In this document: positions 60,892-64,000 of the stretch, one piece after another
Position numbering within the stretch: the stretch's first letter is position 1
Layout: the number at the start of each line of letters is the position of its first letter
Assembly: GCF_003020125.1 (NCBI RefSeq)
Contig: NZ_PYFW01000001.1
Coordinates: 806,001-870,000, forward strand
Direction: 5' to 3'
From: Bradyrhizobium sp. MOS003
Lineage (GTDB): Bacteria; Pseudomonadota; Alphaproteobacteria; Rhizobiales; Xanthobacteraceae
Length of the DNA stretch: 64,000 bases
Notes under the pieces: generated by a model
The model's database searches: none
The model's input: the letters and a program-made list of their open reading frames with translations, nothing else
What the model was told of the DNA's origin: nothing
Position numbers and translations under genes: made by a program

Positions 60892-61815
60892 ATGTCCAAG
60901 CGCATCAGCAAGGCCGGAAACATCAAATACGCGTTGTCCGGTGACGACAATTTCATTGCGAGCGTCGAGCCCGGCGAAACCTTCGTGGTGGAGTGCGCCA
61001 TCAACGCCAATGACGGCACCATTCGTCACCTCGGGCAGCAGTTGACCGAGGCCGACGTGACGATGCCGTTCGTGAACGGCGCCACCGGTCCGATCGAGGT
61101 GCGCGGCGCCAAGCCGGGCGACATGCTGCGCCTCGACGTGGTGGATATGGAGCTCGACAAGCTCGGATTCACCGCGCTCTGGCCGGGCATCGGCATGTTT
61201 CCCGATTGGGTCAGGCGCAAGGAGTTCGGCATTCAGACGCGCGTCGTCGAGGTCAAGGACGGTCTCGTTCACTGGAACGAGCATCTGAAGCTGCCCGTCA
61301 AGCCGATGATCGGCGTGGCCGGCGTAGCGCCGGTCCACGGCGCGGTTCTCACCGTCGACAACGGCCCGCATGGCGGCAATATGGACGTCCAGGAGATCAC
61401 CACCGGCAACAGCATCTTCTTCCGCGTCAACAAGGACGGAGCGCATCTCTTCCTGGGCGATTGCCATGCCATCCAGGGCGACGGCGAATGCAACGGAATG
61501 GGCGCGATCGAGATCGCGGCCAATCTCACGGTCAAGGTCTCTCTCGCCAAGGCGCCGGCGCGACTGACTCATCCGCGCATCGAAACGGCCACCCACATCT
61601 GCACGCTCGGATGCGCGCGCCCCCTGGAGGACGCCATGCGCATCGCATTCGAGGAGATGGTCTATTGGATGGAGGACGATTGGAAGATTCCGGCCGCCGA
61701 GGGCTACATGCTGTTGGGCCAGATCGCAGAGGCCCGCTGCACGCAGGTGGTCAATCCGAAATACACGTACATCTGCAAGGTCGAGAGAAGCCTGCTGGAG
61801 CGGTATTACGGGTGA
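60892..61815 (+). CDS. Acetamidase/formamidase family protein, copy 2
   Basis: A 307-residue FmdA_AmdA amidase, clearly related to copy 1 by family blocks: GPIEVRGAKPGDMLRLDVVD, PHGGNMDVQEITTGNSIFF, GDCHAIQGDGE. RBS GGAGGA 6 nt before the ATG. It is the last gene of the importer operon, so it probably hydrolyses the imported amide in the cytoplasm; several Cys (GDCHAI, GDGECNG, ICTLGC) differ from copy 1, suggesting other specificity. Confidence 0.92.
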   Translation: MSKRISKAGNIKYALSGDDNFIASVEPGETFVVECAINANDGTIRHLGQQLTEADVTMPFVNGATGPIEVRGAKPGDMLRLDVVDMELDKLGFTALWPGIGMFPDWVRRKEFGIQTRVVEVKDGLVHWNEHLKLPVKPMIGVAGVAPVHGAVLTVDNGPHGGNMDVQEITTGNSIFFRVNKDGAHLFLGDCHAIQGDGECNGMGAIEIAANLTVKVSLAKAPARLTHPRIETATHICTLGCARPLEDAMRIAFEEMVYWMEDDWKIPAAEGYMLLGQIAEARCTQVVNPKYTYICKVERSLLERYYG

Positions 61816-61866
61816 AGCGGTCTTCTCAGGCCTGAATGCCCGGCGCTCCCAGGAGATCACACGGGT

Positions 61867-61894
61867 CCGGTCAGGCCCCCTGATCGGCGTTTTT
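61867..61894 (+). terminator. Rho-independent terminator of the amide ABC operon
   Basis: CCGGTCAG-GCCCC-CTGATCGG (one G-U pair), then CG and TTTTT. It is 52 bp after the amidase stop and lies between convergent transcripts. Confidence 0.82.
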
Positions 61895-62002
61895 CGGTCC
61901 GCGTAACCTATTGATTTTCCTCATGCTGTCTACTGTGCATGGGGTTGTTTTCGAGAATTTCGCTTTGGAGGCGCGACGCGAGGAGCAGCCGGATGCCTCC
62001 GC

Positions 62003-63988
<1,986 letters not shown>

Positions 63989-64000
63989 CAGGGGCTTTGC

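Overview
The window looks like chromosomal DNA from a Bradyrhizobium-type alphaproteobacterium (order Hyphomicrobiales). The evidence is high GC, the gene orders dnaX-ybaB-recR, def-fmt-truA and rpmH-rnpA-yidC-engB, a 4.5S-type SRP RNA beside dnaX, BA14K, DUF1036 and DUF1254 proteins, and many intergenic inverted-repeat elements of at least five families (copies at 4695-4827, 9431-9517, 10961-11046, 12964-13080, 14058-14144, 14921-15007, 19677-19789, 20775-20917, 21967-22086 and 26395-26515). The species assignment is inference from gene content, not a database match.

Layout. 1-5716 (minus): nudC (cut by the window edge) and a HIT protein, then a five-gene operon of a polar amino acid ABC transporter with an SDR-like protein and an enolase-superfamily enzyme, joined by three ATGA overlaps. 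5895-8878 (plus): SRP RNA, dnaX, ybaB, recR. 8967-26371: mostly core genes, namely an AmpG-like permease, rmuC, def-fmt-truA, and a long minus-strand block rpmH-rnpA-yidC-engB-DUF423-argB-DUF1036-HAD-dapD-DUF805-dapE that spans lysine and arginine biosynthesis, ribosome assembly and membrane insertion; a sensor kinase follows. 26663-28043 is a small scarred region: tRNA-Arg(ACG), a queD-family gene, a degraded copy of the same tRNA, a frameshifted higB and an intact higA.

28159-38128 is accessory metabolism: a CobT-like VWA protein, an IclR regulator facing an enoyl-CoA hydratase / ADP-forming acyl-CoA synthetase / Bug-type binding protein operon across a perfect 19-bp palindrome, a PhyH oxygenase, and two tandem Rnk-like proteins. 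38584-45610 is a surface-polysaccharide block: methyltransferase, dehydrogenase, Wzz/BY-kinase-like co-polymerase with a ruined ATP site, GH5 hydrolase and a Wzy/O-antigen-ligase-like membrane protein. 45698-49337 holds small secreted or membrane proteins, including three adjacent Gly/Ser/Thr-rich exported proteins and a 26-residue membrane peptide.

49438-61815 contains an LLM flavin oxidoreductase and a LysR regulator facing a StyA/StyB-like two-component flavin monooxygenase; a Tat-exported DUF1254 protein flanked by direct repeats; an Rrf2 regulator plus methyltransferase under a 27-bp operator; and an amide-utilisation locus with two acetamidase/formamidase paralogues, an ABC importer and a solitary IS3-OrfA-like HTH protein. 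The window ends with a YgiQ radical SAM protein (62003-63988). The best candidates for new biology are the amide locus with its solitary OrfA-like protein, the transporter operon with an SDR lacking its catalytic residues, the exported Gly/Ser repeat proteins, and the tRNA/pseudo-tRNA scar.
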